Assembly: GCA_022414725.1 (NCBI GenBank)
Contig: CM039462.1
Span: 131,943,891 to 132,007,890, forward strand
Direction: 5' to 3'
DNA: 64,000 nucleotides
DNA from: Microglena sp. YARC
Taxonomy: Eukaryota; Chlorophyta; Chlorophyceae; Chlamydomonadales; Chlamydomonadaceae
The position numbers and the translations under genes were made by a program. Positions 43,440-54,408 of the stretch are shown here, piece after piece; positions within the stretch are counted from its first letter, which is position 1, and each line of letters begins with the position of its first letter. The notes beneath the pieces were generated by a model. The model was not told the DNA's origin and made no database searches. It saw only the letters and a program-made list of their open reading frames with translations.

Positions 43440-46400
43440 TGGTTTTTGTTGGAGCGATCATCACGAGCTCAAACCATTTTGAAGATGTGGGATGAGTGAG
43501 TTGGCTGGTGGGTGTGGTTTGCAGCACGATGTGGCTGCATTTGTATTGCTTGGAGCGATCATCATGAGCTCAATCTATTTTGAAGATGTGGGATGTGTGG
43601 ATGGGTTGTCATGTGTGTTTTGCATACCGGTGGGGCTTACATTGATTTGCTTGCAGCAATCATCACTGGCTCAAGCCATTTTTAAGATGTGGGACGTGTG
43701 GGTGGGTTGTTAGGTTTGGGTTGCATATCGGCGAGGCTTACTTAGTTTTGCTTGCAGCGATTATCACGAGCTCAATCCATTTTGAAGATGTGGGATGGGT
43801 TGTCAGGTTCGGTTTGCATAACGGTGAGGTTTACATTGTTTTGCTTCTGGCGATCATCACGGGCTCAAGCCATTTTGAAGATGTGTGGGTGGGTTGTCAG
43901 GTGTGGTTTGCAGCACGGTGGGGCTTACATAGTTTTGCTTGCAGCGATCATCACGGGCTCAAGCCATTTTGAAGATGTGGGATGAGTGGGTGGGTTGACA
44001 GGTGAGGTTTGCAGCACGCTGGGGCTTACATTGTTTTGCTTGAAGCGATCATCACGGGCTCAAGCCATTTTGAAGAAGCATCCAAGAGCTCCTTGTTGCC
44101 ATCATAGAAGGGCCGTTGCGTGGCCCTCAGCCTAGCTGCGGCTCCGCCATCAGATCGGCCGACTCCCCATGCTGCACAACAGAACGTAGGAAAGCGCGGA
44201 ATTAGGAGGTTGCTTGGTAAGATTTCTGTAGGCCAGGTTGACTAGCTACTTGGGCTACTCGAGCCCGGGTTCAGAATTGTTGCAAAGTCATAGCATGGCG
44301 GAGCGCGGAGCCCGGGGGGTCGGGGTCAGCGCCAAACCCATGCATCGCCATGCAACGACGGAATGGTGACACAGTGGCGACGTTTCGTCGGAAAAACAAC
44401 TTACTGCAGAGCCGTCAGATTGTGAGATCGACCTACCCCCCACGCTGTACAACGGAACGTAGGAAATAAAGTAATCAGGAAGTCGGTTAGACTCCTAAAT
44501 CTTTCGAGACTTACTCATAATCAAGTCACCATCAATATACATTCCGTGGATGGCAAAAGGAAAGGTATATCTTCGGCTCAGGCGTTAACTGCGAAGCCGC
44601 CAGATTGCGAGATCGCCCTACTTCCCACTTTACAACAGAGCAAAACATTCAAGCAAGTAAGATTGAATTATATTGCTTGGCATTGGTGGTTGGCCCCAGT
44701 ACAAGCATACGGGCTGGCCCCTTCAACCTCACGCTTAGTTATAAGGCATACTCTTCTTTTATTTTGCGCACAAAACATTCAACAAAGGTGAAAACGGCAG
44801 TACATATGAGACCAGGTTGGCAAGATGAAAACCTGTGCAAGCACAAAAATAGCAATACCATGAACTTGCTTATCTGAACCGCACCCCCAAGGACTGGGCA
44901 ATGGGGTATGTATGTGTGTGTGTCTATGTATGTATGTGTGTATGTATGTATGTATGTATGTATGTATGTATGTATGTATGTATGTACGTATGTATGTATG
45001 TATGCACGTGTACGTATTTGTATGCACTTACTAGACTGTCGTTGTTGCCACTGCTTCATTTTTGAGCTATGCGCAGCAGCTTCTAGACAGCTCCCTTTCC
45101 CTGTCCCTGGGCCAAACCAGAAGCTTGCTAGTGTGCCTGGAAGCTGACATGACATGCATTCTAATGCAAATGAAAGCTATGAGATTGACGCATTGGCTAG
45201 CCAATGGAGCTGGCTGCAAGCTGCCATGAGTAGCCCCCAGAATAAAGAGTGGTCGGATCGTTGCACCCTGGAGCACTTAGCCAATGTATGCTTATACCGA
45301 AGAATCAGTTAGAAACAATGATTATATTTTATACTCAGCTATACTCAGTTATAATCAATAAGAATCAGTTGGAATCTATTACAATCAGTTATACTCAGTC
45401 ATAATCAATTGGAATCAGTTGGAATCTATTGCAATCAGTTATACTCAGTTATAATCAATTGGAATCAGTTATAATCAATTGGAATCAATTATAATCAGTT
45501 ACACTCAGACATAATCACTTATAATCAGTTGTAATCAGTTACAACTAACTATATTCAGTTATAATCAGTTATAATATATCACAATCAGTCATAATTAGGG
45601 TTGGGCCGACATGTAAACGTATAATATACGTTTATACGTATAAATACGCCGTATAGTTTGTCTCGAATCGACCTTATATACGTCGTATAAAAAACGAATA
45701 GTCTGTACATCGAGAAGTACAGCACACGTCCCGGCACTTAACTTTCTTGGTTTTCATTCTATTTTTGATTTAGATAGCTCATTGGAAAGCTTTTGACCTC
45801 CACTATCACAATATGCAATAAATCCACCATTCACATGCACCAGTTTATAAACATTGGGCCTAAAGGTTGATCTGGATAGCCAGGATGGCACACATATCAG
45901 AGCACCACCTAGCCTAACATTCCACAAGCGGTGCTCCTACGTGGGCTGGAAGGATTGATGGTGCAAGCCTAGCGCAATGTGAACATGGACAATATTGCAA
46001 TACCGTTGGGTACTTATATTATTATACACTTGTACAGTTATATAATAAACCAACTGGCATTTAATGGCTCCCTTAGATTGGCATTGCGCTTCTTGGTCAA
46101 CGCGCTTTCTGGTCGTGATTTCTTGTCTGAAATTCGGACAACCTAAACTTGCCAGGTTATTTTTCTGAGAGTTGATATGTGATGCCAATGAAATTAGGTT
46201 CGCGGCAATTACTTAAAACCCGTGTAAAAATATTTTCTCAATTAGTGCCTAATTTGTATAAACTTTTTATACGTTTATATGCATACGTTTATCCGTTTAT
46301 CCGGCTTAAAAAAATAAAAATATACGTTTGCTTCCCAACCCTGGTTATAATCAATTAGAATCAGTTGCACTCACTTATAATAACTTATAATCAGTTACAA

Positions 46401-49400
46401 ATAACTATATTCAGTTATAATCAGTTATAATAGATTACAATCAGTTATAATCAGTCTGCATCAGTCTCATTTCTTTTTTCACAAACCTCACCTGGGGCAT
46501 TGACAGGTGTATGGCACATCCAAGGAGCCCGGCTCCTGGTGGCAGTTGGTGGTGTGGACCGGGGCGGTGTCGGATTCGTACCGAGCTGACGCGAACTAGC
46601 GAACCCTGCTGGATCTGACTTCCTTGGTTGCCCGCCAGGACGGCCGCTAGCTGATGTTCTAGGGACAGGCGGGACGAGAGGGCTGTGGCTAGAAACACTA
46701 TTAGGCTTGGCTGGAGGTTCGGGTGGATGGGGAGAAGAGGGTGTGGATCTCATGAAGGTGCCCTCCTCAGTGACCTCTGCTGCTTGAACCACGACCCTGC
46801 CTTGGATACGTTGAAGCTCTAGCTCTAGCTCTGCAGGCGACTGGGGCCATCCTCCCGTGCCGTATTCTGGCAGCAGGGAGAGCGCAGTGCCGGGGATATC
46901 CTGGGAGTGACGGGGAGATACCGAGCTGTAGTCTGACGGGGAGGGCCCTTTTGCTGCACCACCACCACCATTACCACCTTTGAAGTGTGCTTGCAACAAG
47001 GCTTTCATCACTCTGCTAGGGGATGGTGAATACTCACTAGTTGAGACACTTCGAGGTGATTTGGGCTGATTGGTTAGATGGTCTCTGGGTGCCGGTTTAG
47101 CAGGCTGAGGGAAGAAGAAGGAGGAGTCTGGTTGGTCAAGGTGGTTGTTGGGGCTGGAGGCAACTCGAGGCAAGTCAGGGAGATGGACGCTGGAGTCATG
47201 CTCCCTGCTGCTCTGGCTTCCTCTTCCTGATATCTCTCCCTGCATCTTCCACCTCCAAGCATCTTCCCTCTCCCTCCCTCTCCCTGCCTGCTGCTCTGTC
47301 TCCCTCTCCCTGCTCCCTCTCCCAACATCTTCTGACTGTCTATGGACCCTGAGGGACAGCACCATCCCATCTCCGTGCTGTGATGGTGCAGATTCTAGAC
47401 ATGCTTGTTGTGATGGTGCAGATGCTAAGCACGCTTGCCCAGCAGTAGGGTCCGCGCTACGAGCCAAGCAGTAGCTCTCATGTGAGGACTCCTGGTCAGG
47501 GTTACAAGCAACGGCAAAGCTAGGCTCGCGGAAGAAATTTGGAGAAACATCTCGGGCAGACCTGAAGGTGGGTGGGTGGGTGGGGGAGTTAGCTTCCACT
47601 TAGCTTAGCCTCCATGTAAGTCAAGGTGGGTTTCGGCTTTAGGGTTCGATTCGAAGGTTTAGGGTTTAGGGGGGGTAGGGTTCAGGGTCTAGGTGGGTTT
47701 AGGGTTCAATTAAGTGGAGGCTGACTTAAGTGGAGGATAACTTCCCCAAACCGACCTGAAAGGATGTGGGCCGACGTGATGCCCGCCGGGATCTGCCCTT
47801 GGCCATGTCTGCTCGCTACAATCTGACTGGTGACTCGCAGACTTTGTCACGAGTGCTCTTGCCTTCTGCCTGGGGGAAGGAGCCGTGGTGTTGGGACGCT
47901 GCCCGTGGCTTCTATCTACATACGGGCTTGAGTGGCTGCTTGCTTGTGAGTTCCTCAGCATATCGGACGTAGCTGCCTGTGCTGCCACTGATGCTGCAAC
48001 CATATTCTTGTCGCCTTTCGACAGCCGCTTGCAGATCGAAACGAGCGCTGAAGTGGGGGGAGGGGGAAGCTAGTCAGCACTTAGCTGGTTAGCATTTAGC
48101 TGATCAGCACTTAGCTGGTCAGCATTTGGGTTTAGGTGGTTCAGGTTTACGAGGTTTCTTCTGAGGTGGTTCAGGTTTCGGGTTTAGCATTTAGGTTTTA
48201 GGTGGTTTTAGGGTTTAGGATTAGGATTTAGGTGGTTCAGGAAAATTAGTGCTGACCAGCTAAGTGCTGACTAGCTTTCTCTTACCTGAAGTGGGGCGGA
48301 TACGTGGCCCTATTGTGGTCGGAGAGGTTGGGGATAGAAGGTCCGGTGATGCTCCGCCCTCACGAGAAGTCAGGCTCCCCTGCAGGAAGGATAGGGGGAA
48401 GCTGGTCAGCACTTGGGTTTAGGTGGCTTAGGTTTAGGTGGTTAGGACAAGAAGACCATCTAAGTGCTGACCAGCTTCGCCCTACCAGCGTGTAGGCATC
48501 CACATCGTCCTCCGCATGCACAAATGGGACCCCTAAAAGAAAAGGAAACTGCCCCCCACCTAAAAATCCCTGACCCCCCTAAATATAGGCAGCGCATCGC
48601 ACCGGGCTCCGCGCTACATGACAGTGCTTCGCGACCATCTTGGAATCAGGCTTGCGTCGCATATTTTGCTACCTAACGTGACCTACCGATCTACTTGAAA
48701 AAGAACTGCCCCCCTACCTGTGGATAGGCATCATAAGGCGTCTACTGGATGTGTTGGTGGTGGTGTGAGTTTGTGTTGGTGGGGGATGGGTGTGTGTGAG
48801 TGTGGGGGGTGTGGGGGGGTGGGGGAGGGGTCCTTCCCTAACATCAGCTGCCTGCAAGAAAGAACCACACCCACCCACCCACCTACAGAAACTTGAAAAA
48901 AGCGTCCCCCTACCTGTGGATAGGCATCCACGTCGTCTACCTCATGCACAAATGCATGCAGGGCTCCCAAGCCTGCAGCTTCCTTCTTCCTCGTTGGGCC
49001 GCACAGATTGTCCTGCTTCGCCACTGAGCCCTGGGACTTCCTGCAGGTACTCAGTTATAATCAGTTATAATCAGTTATAATCAGTCTGCTTCGCCACTGA
49101 GCCCTGGGACTTCCTGCAGGTACTCAGTTATAATCAGTTATAATCAGTTATAATCAGTCTGCTTCGCCACTGAGCCCTGGGACTTCCTGCAGGTACTCAG
49201 TTATAATCAGTTATAATCAGTCTGCTTCGCCACTGAGCCCTGGGACTTCCTGCAGGTACTCAGTTATAATCAGTCTGCTTCGCCACTGAGCCCTGGGGCT
49301 TCCTGCAGGTACGATAATTGATCATAGATGAGTAGGGAACGGCAACTAACATTAGTGGTTGAAAAACTAATATTAACTAATATAATTAAAGTGTCACAAT

Positions 49401-50436
49401 AATATTAGTTTTTCAAATAAATTCAAAATTCTGGAGAGATGGCTCGTCCGACTAATATTATATAATTTTATTTATTCACTTATATTATTTAACATAGCCG
49501 ACCCCTATAGATGAGCGGGTTGGTATTGGGGTTTCCACACCACCCCCACCTCACCCACCCCCCACCTTGCCTCCGTCACCCCCCATCCTAACCCACCCAT
49601 CCTCCCACCCTACCCAACCCCCCACACCACCCTACCCAACCCCACCACACACCCCACCCAACCCCCCAACCCCACCACACATCCTACACACACCCACCCT
49701 TCTCACCCCCAACCCACCCCACCCAAGCGCCCACCTCACCCTCCCCTCCCCCCACCCTACACACACACACACACACACCAACATGGAATCGGTCCCAGCT
49801 CCCAGCTCGTAGTTGAGTCTCTGGCTTGCACGACACCTTTTAAACCCCCCACCCCCACCTCACCCTGTCCAAACCCCCCACCCTACCCTACCCCCCAACA
49901 ACAAACATGAAATCGGTCCAAGCTCCCAGCTCGTAGTTAAGACTCTGGGTTGCACGACACCTTTTAAACCCCCCAACCCCACCCCCCACCCTACCCAACC
50001 CCCTATCCTACCCCACCCCCACCTATCAAACATGAAATCGTTCCAAGGTCCCAGCTCATAGTTGAGACTCTGGCTTGCGCGACACCTTGTAAACCCCCCA
50101 CACCATCCCCAAACCACCCTATCCACCCCCCCCCCCCTACCCTACCCCCCACCTACCAAACATGAAATCGTTCTGAGCTCCCAGCTCGCAGTTGGGACTA
50201 TGGCTTGCGCGACACCTTTTAAACCCACCATCCCCACCCACCCACCCTATTCACCCCCCCGCCTTACCCCCCACCTACCAAACATGAAATCGTTCCCAGC
50301 TCGTAGTTGGGACTCGGGCTTGCGCGACACCTTTAACCCCCCCCCACCCACCCACTACCCTACCCACCAACTACCAAAAATGATACCATCCTGAGCTCCC
50401 AGCTCGTAGTTGGGACTCTAGCTTGCGCGATACCTT

Positions 50437-50501
<65 letters not shown>

Positions 50502-51556
50502 ACCTACCAAACATGAAATCGTTCCCAGCTCCCAGCTCGTAGTTGGGACTCGGGCTTGCGCATGCCCTCTACCCTTGAGCTCACTGCCCTCCTGGTATCA
50601 CTGGAAGGAGCGTATGGGCTGTTGACAGCTGGCCTGCCTGCTGCTGCTGCTGATAGCTGACCACCCTTCCTCTGCAGGAACGCTTGAGGGCTGGGTGATC
50701 TCAAGCTTCCATAGATGCTTGCAGAAGCTGCGGCAGGGAGAAAGAGATAAATAAGTGAGGGAATGAATAAATAATACGCATTATGGAGAGGCATGAGGTT
50801 GGAGGGGCCAGTCCGTCTGCTTGCACTGGGGGCAAACACCATAGTAAGGGAACGTAGGAGCAACAACATTTCTTTGTGAAAAGTTTTTCTCCCCAGGAGG
50901 TGAGACCACGAAAGTTAACCCAGCGATCTAGGGGATTCAGAGAGATCAGCGTGGCCACGAGCACAACCCTAGTGTCCTCACCTGAACCTGTCACAGGTGC
51001 AGACTTCCACGTGGCAGCGTTCTGGCCCTGGAACATCTTGGCACTGCTTGCACTCCTGCCCACACTGTGTTCATAGGGGTTGGTAGATCTAGTGCTCCGC
51101 TGACTGTATACAGGCCTGCCTCCCTGTGCACCACTGTGGGTGTGGTGAGAAGTAACATGGGTTAGAAACAGACCATCGGAGGGCACATATAAGCCATGTG
51201 GCCACACCCAATCTCCAGCCTAACTGACGTGATTCAGCCCCTCCTCCTGTTTACTCCACAGCTACAGGAGTTATGGATCCCTGTGGACGTGGTGCTCCAA
51301 ACCCACCGGCCCTTGGAGTGCGTAAGCAGGCGGAAAGAGAGGCAGATATATTGAAGACGCCAGGAGGAACTGCAACACCTGGACTGTGCATTCGACCCTG
51401 TCCTCGTGATGCATCAATCAGGTTGCCGTACCTGAGAGGAGTGAATCCCCGGAGAGGACTCGAATCGACTTTCTGCCTCGCAGTATCCTCGACACCTTTT
51501 AAGTACTTATATGCAATAGCCTGTGAGACATAATCCTGGTTAGAAGAGCTCGGCAT
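39826..51556 (-). CDS. Unknown Ser/Pro-rich protein with acidic tail (seven to nine exons, up to about 1042 aa)
   Basis: No family recognised. Well-linked exons (descending): 51556-51255, 51133-50982, 50727-50508, 49040-48914, 48379-48286, 48047-47756, 47561-46492. Donors include gtgagg, gtaggt and gtaaga; one (gtcggt after exon 6) is weak. Phases match throughout. Exon 7 is long and rich in Ser, Pro, Arg and Gln. If its gtgagg donor is not used, the frame stops at 46451 (765 aa) inside an ataatcagtt array. If it is used, exon 44171-44030 (WGVGRSDGGAAARLRATQ) and exon 40555-39826 (LKKDIIKLIQQTDAATC ... Asp/Glu/Ser tail) both continue in phase. The last exon could instead be a separate gene starting at the ATG at 40569. 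Predicted to be largely disordered; a regulatory or scaffold role is only a guess. Exon edges are repeatedly duplicated around exons 3, 4, 8 and 9. Confidence 0.5.
41638..42360. mobile_element. Two hAT-type family C MITEs flanking a family B MITE and a hairpin element
   Basis: One family C copy is about 41638-41789. The other is 42172-42360, with near-identical 8-bp flanks (gatatgtg/aatatgtg). Between them lie a hairpin element (41818-41890) and a family B MITE (about 41965-42135). The cluster lies in the putative last intron of the Ser/Pro-rich gene. Confidence 0.65.
42459..42663. mobile_element. MITE, family A, with perfect 8-bp target duplication
   Basis: Flanked by identical GTTGGTTG at 42451-42458 and 42664-42671. 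The arms are cagcagcttctaggcagctc and ggagctgcctagaagctgtt. The length is 205 bp. Confidence 0.85.
42758..42952. mobile_element. hAT-type MITE, GCGC-rich family (family F), intact ends
   Basis: Perfect 12-bp terminal inverted repeats (CAGGGTACTACT / AGTAGTACCCTG) with identical 8-bp target duplications GTGGGGTG at 42750-42757 and 42953-42960. The interior is rich in gcgc and contains ctgcgcgtttcgcgcagt. Related diverged copies start at about 857 and end at about 6596. Confidence 0.9.
42965..44080. repeat. Array grown from the 3' edge of exon 8 (Ser/Pro-rich gene)
   Basis: Ten or so units of about 100-120 bp. On the minus strand each holds cttcaaaatggcttgagccc, then gatgatcgc, caagcaaaacaat and GTAAGCC, the exon 8 end plus its donor. 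A long G run (43399-43437) interrupts it. The array begins at the exon 8 donor (44030). Confidence 0.8.
44150..44650. repeat. Three copies of the 5' edge of exon 8
   Basis: Minus-strand acceptor zone plus about 35 nt (ttctgttgtgcag, then tggggagtcggccgatct) occur at 44140-44190, 44405-44460 and 44590-44645. Only the first is followed by the open exon. A family B MITE lies between copies one and two. Confidence 0.75.
44905..45250. repeat. (TATG)n microsatellite and family A MITE
   Basis: 44908-45005 is (TATG)n. About 45048-45245 is a family A MITE (cagcttctagacagctccc ... caagctgccatgagtagc). Confidence 0.75.
45310..46460. repeat. ataatcagtt decamer array, split by a 748-bp element
   Basis: Diverged 10-bp units (ataatcagtt, gaatcagtt) fill 45310-45595 and 46344-46460. 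A cleaner set sits at 49050-49280 in the same gene. The array overlaps the alternative stop codon of the Ser/Pro-rich gene. Confidence 0.85.
45596..46343. mobile_element. Non-autonomous hAT-type element, 748 bp
   Basis: Ends TAGGGTTGGG and CCCAACCCTG, flanked by GTCATAAT (45588-45595) and GTTATAAT (46344-46351), seven of eight identical. Subterminal acgtataatatacg and tacgtttatatgcatacg palindromes lie at both ends. The interior (45715-46230) has no long ORF. Confidence 0.8.
47625..48480. repeat. TTTAGGG-like degenerate repeats in introns of the Ser/Pro-rich gene
   Basis: 47640-47715, 48120-48240 and 48412-48445 are rich in ggtttaggg, tttaggtggttcagg and agcacttagctggtcagc. They resemble decayed plant-type telomere repeats (TTTAGGG) but are interspersed. 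Confidence 0.6.
48485..48531 (-). pseudogene. 47-nt duplicate of the end of exon 4 (decoy exon)
   Basis: Has a good acceptor (tttccttttcttttag) and a donor (gtaggg) around FVHAEDDVDAYTL, a copy of the true exon 4 end FVHEVDDVDAYPQ. Inclusion (47 nt) would shift the frame to a stop in exon 5, so it is either silent or a poison exon. Confidence 0.6.
49005..49312. repeat. Five copies of the 5' edge of exon 4 with ataatcagtt spacers
   Basis: ctgcttcgccactgagccct plus gggacttcctgcaggtact recurs five times. The first copy is the real exon start (49040); the others carry the same tcctgcag (minus ctgcagga) acceptor. Confidence 0.85.
49333..49507. mobile_element. hAT-type MITE, 175 bp, perfect target duplication
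   Basis: Starts TAGGGAACGGC and ends GCCGACCCCTA. It is flanked by identical TAGATGAG at 49325-49332 and 49508-49515. The interior is AT-rich with aaaactaatattaactaat. It shares termini with family C but not the interior. Confidence 0.85.
49545..50490. repeat. Tandem copies of the 3' edge of exon 3 in CCCACC-rich DNA, ending in poly-C
   Basis: On the minus strand, units of about 110-130 bp repeat aaaggtgtcgcgcaagcc, agagtcccaactacgagct, gggagct and atttcatgtttggtagg. Six lie between 49790 and 50400 and the real exon end is at 50508. The spacers are ccccacccaccc. A C run spans 50441-50487. Confidence 0.85.
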
Positions 51557-54408
51557 GGTATGCTCAAGTCAGCGTTCAAGCTGCATGTGCCCCTTGAAGC
51601 CACGAACAAGGCGGACTCGACATGCTGAGGCGAAATGCAGCTAATAGGAAGGCTGAGGGGATAAAGCGAAAAGAGAAGTTTCGTGGTTTCCTGCATTCAA
51701 CAGAGCCGCTGGCTCGTCAGTACCATCAAATGATACCCGGCTCTGCTGACAGGGAATGCCAGCATAGTGGGTACATGTAAGGAAAGACAGAATTATGAGT
51801 TGCACTGCCAGGGCCTCAGAGGGTAGGGAAGACAGTTGCACCCAGCTGCTTCGGTCGTGCTTCGGGGCGAAGGCGGGGTCGGGCGTCCTGGAGGGCCTGG
51901 ACGGGCTTGGAGGGACGGGCGGGGACGGGCCTGGAAGGCTGGAACTGATCAGGGAACTGATCCCGCTTGCGACGCGCGCGTGGCGAGATTCAGTCGAACA
52001 GGCAGCGGTTAACGGTTACGACCAAGTGTCCCGTGCGCGCGTGCGTAGTACGCTGGGCCACGGTAAATTAATCGTGGTGCAGGAAGAAGTCACGGAGTAG
52101 CTGATCTGATGACGATGGCAGTCGTGACTCGTAAGTTCTGGGTACTCCAGGGTCATCCCGTTGTCCGTTTGTTTGTGCGACTGACAAAAGCTGACACGTG
52201 ATCAGGGTAGTGCAGGACGCAGCGTCCTGCGTCGCATGGGGAGGGTCCGGTGCGTCCCGGACGCAGGTTCAAAATGTTGGTTGCGTCGCAGACGCAGGTT
52301 CAGGATGTTGGTTGCATCTCACCCATCAGTTGATTGGCCCACCACCACATTATTGCCGTGGGCTACGGGCTCTGCTGACAATATGACGCAGCCTGAATGG
52401 TTCACTGCGCCCCAGAACGATCGATTTGGGTGCGTCCGGGGACGCAACCTACCGAATTAGGGTGCGTCCCAGGACGCAACCCCTGGGGTCCGTTTGAAGT
52501 ACCCTGCATGTGATCCTACTGTCTTTTTAACTAGCTGGCTTCGGTCCGCTCAATTCCGTTGCCACCTGTCGCTACAAGAACACTCTCCGCCAATTTCCGC
52601 CGCGTAGGACTTGTTTTTAAGATTTGGAATTGTTTCCGAAGACGAATGTGGAGGGCATGCTTCTTTCGTCAATTTGCTCAGAGTTGTAGTGGTGCATGGT
52701 TGCCCCATGGCATTTGGTACACAGGTGGTTCTCTTGGCCGATGGAGTTGATGAGGTCCTTGAAGAGATTCAAGTCAATGACGAGCGGGCCTTGAAACCAA
52801 ACTGGGAAGTACTTTGTATCTATCATTTTGACCACTATGGATAATATTATTTTTTCACACGAACAGAAGGGTGATTTTTTTGTTTGTGTGATGGAATCTG
52901 CAGACGTCAAGGCTTCAACAAGAAGGCTATGAGAGGTAGGCTGCAATGCATCAAGATTGCAGCTCAGGGGACTGCTGTCGAGCTCCAGGAAGATATGGAA
53001 GTCATTCCCTTTATGGAACCTCTGGCAGCTAGGATATGTTTGGGCGTTTCTTGGATGATAGGGTCTGCTGAGGATTTCCAGCTCTCGGACACGAAGTCGA
53101 GGATCATGGCATCTGAGACATCAGGCCAGTGTTCTTTCTGGAGAACAACTATGAGGTCAATTCGAGCATAGTCAAGCGGAGTTACTTGAGTTGCTTGCCA
53201 TTGAGCTAATTGAATCGCCTTTTCCGAAGTTTGTAGAAGATTGAGGGAAGGGCCATCTCAAATCATGGAACACGGGCGTGACTGCACTTGTGTTGGCAAT
53301 GGGGATCCGCCGAGCCCCGCTGTCACTAGGGTTGTTTTGTATGTGGCGTGCGAATGTGCGATGGGCGGTGTTTGTAACCTTGTTGCTGCACTCGTGGCTT
53401 TTCTTGCCGATTGTGTGTCTCGTATATCGCGCTTTGGGTACACACTACACAGTTGCGCGTTAACTCATAAAATGGGGTTGTGCACCCTCCGGCTGTGACT
53501 AGGCAGTCTCCTTCGGGATGACTTGACTGCCGAATCCAAACGTCAAGTGGTTAGGGGCGCAGTTTGGCTTAAATCTACCTGGAAGATTAGGTGACGTGAC
53601 TGAAAATACAACTTGTCTGAAATTTGCTTCGGAGAATAGGTGACTGCCTTTGCTGGTTTATTGAGCTGCCTGACATTTGCAAACTTCAGTTGGTGCGGTC
53701 TAAATGCAATTTGTAGGGCGAACCCTAAGGTTCCCCAGCGCATCCGTTTGGCGCCTCCGTTCGCTCGTCCGATTGGTGACTCCGGCAGTACGCCTGATGT
53801 ACCGAAGTCGCTGCCCATGGAGGGGCGGTAATGGGATGAGGGGTTAACTACAATAGTGTGAGCATAAGCAAATTAAAATAGCATGAGCATAAGTCATTTT
53901 AAGAAAAGGATTTATTGGATTACCCATTTGTCCGTCTGTGCGGCCGACCGACCGACCACAGCACTGTTGACCCGGGTGGACCTCTGGGCCTCTGGGGTGG
54001 ACCGGGGTGGACCGACCAGCGACCATCCGCATCCGTCTCCGTGTCCGAGACGAAGCCTGACACGTCAGCCAACGGTCTCGTAACTAACTCGCTTCCGTTG
54101 CCACCAGAGACTCTCTGGTTGCCACCTGTCGCTCTCGCTCCGTCGCGATCGCTCTCCGCCAATTTTTAGCGTCGCAGGCGACGCTGCATAGAACTTGTCA
54201 TCTCATCACGACCCAGAATCGTATCCATCCGCCGCGGCTGTCCACGAAAATATCTGAAGCAGTTGTACTACACAACTGATTAATATCTCTCTGCGCTATT
54301 TTCTCAGCCCCATACCTTCTGCACAAACTCTATTTCGCGCACCTTGCCGTAAGCCACGACACTGCGCATTTCCCTCTTTTCTTTCCACACCATCGACCCT
54401 ACCCTGCC
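51557..54408. other. Divergent intergenic region between the Ser/Pro-rich and thioredoxin-like genes
   Basis: Bidirectional promoter space plus repeats. 52200-52500 holds ggacgcagcgtcctgcgtcg and several ggtgcgtcccgggacgc arms. Segments with ctgacacgtcagccaacgg and gttgccacctgtcgctc recur at about 52155-52600 and 53990-54190, and partly at 23290-23440 and 11610-11690. Between them (about 53225-52620, minus) is a 90-residue open frame (DLIVVLQKEHWPDVSDAMI) without start, stop context or known motif, probably a captured or decayed fragment. Confidence 0.45.

Noticed and set aside
45937..46188. Minus-strand 83-codon frame inside the 748-bp element
   Set aside because: No transposase motif; too short, and similar to random expectation in that composition.
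51795..52100. Plus-strand 101-codon frame near the start of the Ser/Pro-rich gene
   Set aside because: No splice partners or known motif; GC-rich promoter-side sequence gives chance frames.
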